In this document: positions 6,807 to 8,724 of the stretch, piece after piece | Numbering within the stretch: the stretch's first letter is position 1 | Layout of the letters: each line of letters opens with the position of its first letter | Source of the DNA: an uncultured Prevotella sp. | GTDB lineage: Bacteria; Bacteroidota; Bacteroidia; Bacteroidales; Bacteroidaceae | Length of the DNA: 8,724 nt | Assembly: GCA_946625715.1 (NCBI GenBank) | Contig: CAMOTK010000076.1 | Location: 1-8,724, forward strand | Reading direction: 5' to 3' | Position numbers and translations under genes: made by a program | The notes under the pieces: generated by a model | Databases searched by the model: none | Told to the model about the DNA's origin: nothing | Seen by the model: only the letters and a program-made list of their open reading frames with translations

Positions 6807-6838
6807 TCTGTACTTCTCGAAAAAAATGTCTAACTTTG
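6807..6838 (+). promoter_or_regulatory. Bacteroidota sigma-A-type promoter for the M16 protease
   Basis: TCTG (6807-6810) resembles the -33 TTTG with one mismatch. After a 20-nt spacer comes TAACTTTG (6831-6838), a full match to TAnnTTTG. A start near 6845 would leave a leader of about 27 nt before the ATG at 6872. The spacer length equals that of the divergent receptor promoter. Confidence 0.75.
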
Positions 6839-6871
6839 TAGCCATAACAAACCAACGTAAGAAGAAAAAAT

Positions 6872-8724
6872 ATGAAGAAAATTCTCTGTTCGATGTTTGT
6901 GATGGCGGTTGCTTTCATGACCACAGCACAAGCACAGTTGCCGCAGGACCCAGCCGTCAGGAAAGGCGTGCTGAAGAACGGCATGACCTACTACATTCGC
7001 CACAATGCCAAGGAAGCCGGACTGGCCGACTTCTACATTGCTCAGCGCGTGGGCTCAATTCTCGAAGAGCCACGGCAGCGCGGACTGGCCCACTTCCTGG
7101 AGCACATGGCTTTCAACGGCACGAAGAACTTCCCCGGCGAAGGCAAGCGACTGGGCATCGTGCCCTGGTGCGAGACCATCGGCGTGAAGTTTGGTGCCAA
7201 CCTCAATGCCTATACGTCGGTAGACCAGACCGTCTACCACATCGGTTCGGCCCCATTGAAGCGCGAGGGGATACTCGACTCCTGCCTGCTGGTGTTGCAC
7301 GACTGGAGCCACTACATTCTTTTGAAGGACGAGGAGATTGACAAGGAGCGCGGCGTCATCCACGAAGAGTGGCGCACACGTCGTGCCGGACGTGCCGTGC
7401 AGCGCCTGATGGAGCAGGCCATGCCCAAAATCTATCAGGGTTCAAAGTATGAGGACTGCCTGCCTATCGGTTCGATGGACATCGTCGACAACTTCCCCTA
7501 CAAAGACCTGCGCGACTACTACCAGAAATGGTATCGGCCCGACCTGCAGGCCATTGTCGTGGTGGGCGACATCGATGTAGACAAGGTGGAAAAGAAAATC
7601 AAGAAACTCTTCTCGAAGATACCCCTGCCGAAAGAGCGGGCCGAACGCATCTACTATCCCGTGGGCGACAACGAGAAGATGATTGTGGCCATTGAGAAAG
7701 ATGCCGAACAGCCCATCGTGCTCTGCACCATCTACCAGAAGCGCGACGCCACGCCCGATGCCGAGAAGAACAGTGAGACCTATCTGCGAGGCGACTACAT
7801 CGACGGACTCATCTCGACGATGCTCAACGACCGTCTGGCCGAACTGCGCCAGAAGCCCGGCTCGCCCATACAGAGCGCTACAGCCCGTGCGTCTTCGTTC
7901 TTTATCAGTCGCACCAAAGAGGCCTTCTCGCTGAGCGTCAGTTGCCGGCAGGAGAACATTCTGGGCGGTCTGCTCAGTGCCGTGGCCGTTGTCGAACGCG
8001 CCCGTCAGCACGGTTTCACCGAGGCGGAGCTCAAACGTGCCAAGAGCACCTACCTGAATGCTGCCGAGCGCCGCTACAACCAGCGCAACGACTACCGCAA
8101 CTCGCACTACGTGAACCGCTGCGTGCAGAACTTCCTCGCTGCAGAGCCGCTCGTGTCCATAGAGTTTGAGATGGAAAACACCCGCAAACTCAATCGCGAA
8201 GTGACGTTGGCCGAAGTGAACGAGGCCGTTAAGGCGCTCATCACCGACCGCAACCAGGTGGTCACGATGTATGCTCCCGACAAGGCCACCGTGGCTCTGC
8301 CCAGTGAGCAGCAGATAGAAAACGTGATTCTCGCTGCCCAGCAGCAGGACTACGCCCCCTATGAGGAACTGCACGTGGCCGACGACTTGGTGAGCCAACT
8401 GCCTGCCGCCGGTACCATCACCGCCGAAAAGCCCTATCGCCACGGCTTTACCGAGCTGACCCTTTCCAACGGCATGAAGGTCTACGTGAAGAAGACCGAC
8501 TATAGCGCCGATGCCGTGTCGCTGCGCATGAAGGGCGACGGCGGCACATCGGTCTATGGCGACGAGGACATTCCCAACTTCTCGCTCCTGAGCAGCAGCG
8601 TCAACGAGGCCGGCGTGGGCCAGTTCGACGCCCTGACGCTTCGCCGCATGCTGGCCGGCAAGACCGTGCGCGTGCAGCCCTCGGTGGGCCAGCGCAGCCA
8701 GAGCATCAGCGGCAGCTCATCGGT
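6872..8724 (+). CDS. Secreted M16 (PqqL-like) zinc metallopeptidase, 3' end beyond the window
   Basis: The ATG at 6872 opens 617 codons with no stop before the right edge; the family's usual length is about 930. Residues 1-21 are a signal peptide (MKKILC start, TAQA|Q end), so the enzyme is periplasmic or exported. The mature N-terminus LPQDPAVRKGVLKNGMTYYI matches the PqqL pattern. The inverted zinc motif HFLEH gives ligands H74 and H78 and catalytic base E77. ERGVIHEEW supplies the conserved E159 and third ligand E166, seven residues later as in pitrilysin. NAYTSVDQTVY (112-122) and YYQKWYRPDLQAIVVVGDID are further family marks. A second, non-catalytic M16 half begins near residue 525 with FTELTLSNGMKVYV. 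All active-site residues are present. It degrades peptides or small proteins. The gene diverges from the receptor operon, and in E. coli pqqL is likewise associated with a TonB receptor (yddB). Confidence 0.93.
   Translation, partial: MKKILCSMFVMAVAFMTTAQAQLPQDPAVRKGVLKNGMTYYIRHNAKEAGLADFYIAQRVGSILEEPRQRGLAHFLEHMAFNGTKNFPGEGKRLGIVPWCETIGVKFGANLNAYTSVDQTVYHIGSAPLKREGILDSCLLVLHDWSHYILLKDEEIDKERGVIHEEWRTRRAGRAVQRLMEQAMPKIYQGSKYEDCLPIGSMDIVDNFPYKDLRDYYQKWYRPDLQAIVVVGDIDVDKVEKKIKKLFSKIPLPKERAERIYYPVGDNEKMIVAIEKDAEQPIVLCTIYQKRDATPDAEKNSETYLRGDYIDGLISTMLNDRLAELRQKPGSPIQSATARASSFFISRTKEAFSLSVSCRQENILGGLLSAVAVVERARQHGFTEAELKRAKSTYLNAAERRYNQRNDYRNSHYVNRCVQNFLAAEPLVSIEFEMENTRKLNREVTLAEVNEAVKALITDRNQVVTMYAPDKATVALPSEQQIENVILAAQQQDYAPYEELHVADDLVSQLPAAGTITAEKPYRHGFTELTLSNGMKVYVKKTDYSADAVSLRMKGDGGTSVYGDEDIPNFSLLSSSVNEAGVGQFDALTLRRMLAGKTVRVQPSVGQRSQSISGSSS

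Larger units (their letters stand above)
6678..6871. other. Divergent intergenic region between receptor operon and M16 protease
   Basis: These 194 bp are the only substantial non-coding stretch and are visibly more A+T-rich than the genes around them. They hold one Bacteroidota-type promoter per direction, about 50 bp apart, an imperfect palindrome next to the receptor promoter, and short leaders of roughly 40 nt (receptor) and 27 nt (protease). I see no terminator hairpin, small RNA or riboswitch-like structure. Confidence 0.8.

Noticed and set aside
7442..8443. Minus-strand open frame of 333 codons opposite the M16 gene
   Set aside because: It is an antisense shadow: the plus strand has the complete zinc site and family motifs throughout.
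1..8724. CRISPR array, tRNA/rRNA, insertion sequence, tandem repeat or phage element
   Set aside because: I saw no repeat-spacer pattern, RNA gene, transposase or terminal inverted repeats; the sequence is continuous coding apart from 6678-6871.

Overview
The window reads as a G+C-rich member of the Bacteroidota, most likely order Bacteroidales and perhaps Prevotellaceae. The reasons are two promoters of the Bacteroidota type (-33 TTTG-like, 20-nt spacer, -7 TAnnTTTG), starts with little or no Shine-Dalgarno sequence, and outer-membrane families (DUF4876, DUF6850, a TonB-dependent receptor with an N-terminal carboxypeptidase-regulatory-like domain) typical of this phylum. The family names are recognised from memory of sequence motifs; no database search was run. 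The window is essentially all coding except for one 194-bp divergent intergenic region.

From 6754 down to position 1 runs one tightly packed minus-strand transcription unit. In order of transcription it holds a 992-residue TonB-dependent receptor (6677-3699), a 130-residue lipoprotein with a prealbumin/Ig-like fold pattern (3702-3310), a secreted DUF4876-type protein (3299-2154), a 534-residue DUF6850-type outer-membrane barrel (2172-568), and the first 185 codons of another exported protein that runs off the left edge (557-1). Junctions are a 4-nt overlap, a 10-nt gap, a 19-nt overlap and a 10-nt gap, so the genes are very probably co-transcribed and partly translationally coupled. There is no SusD homologue, so this is not a standard glycan (SusCD) locus.

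On the plus strand, divergent from the receptor, lies a secreted M16 zinc metallopeptidase resembling E. coli PqqL (6872 to the right edge, 617 codons seen of an expected ~930). The 194-bp gap (6678-6871) holds one promoter for each direction and a small imperfect palindrome over the receptor's -33 element.

The unit looks like an outer-membrane uptake module: receptor, surface lipoprotein, exported DUF4876 protein and second barrel, possibly with a periplasmic protease. A receptor next to a PqqL-like M16 protease recalls FusA/FusC and YddB/PqqL in Proteobacteria, where imported protein or peptide cargo is degraded in the periplasm. The cargo here cannot be read from the sequence. The most unusual feature is that the small lipoprotein and the DUF4876 protein look like two halves of a single lipoprotein family. 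The second half carries its own signal peptide and a short module that resembles the N-terminus of the last gene in the unit.
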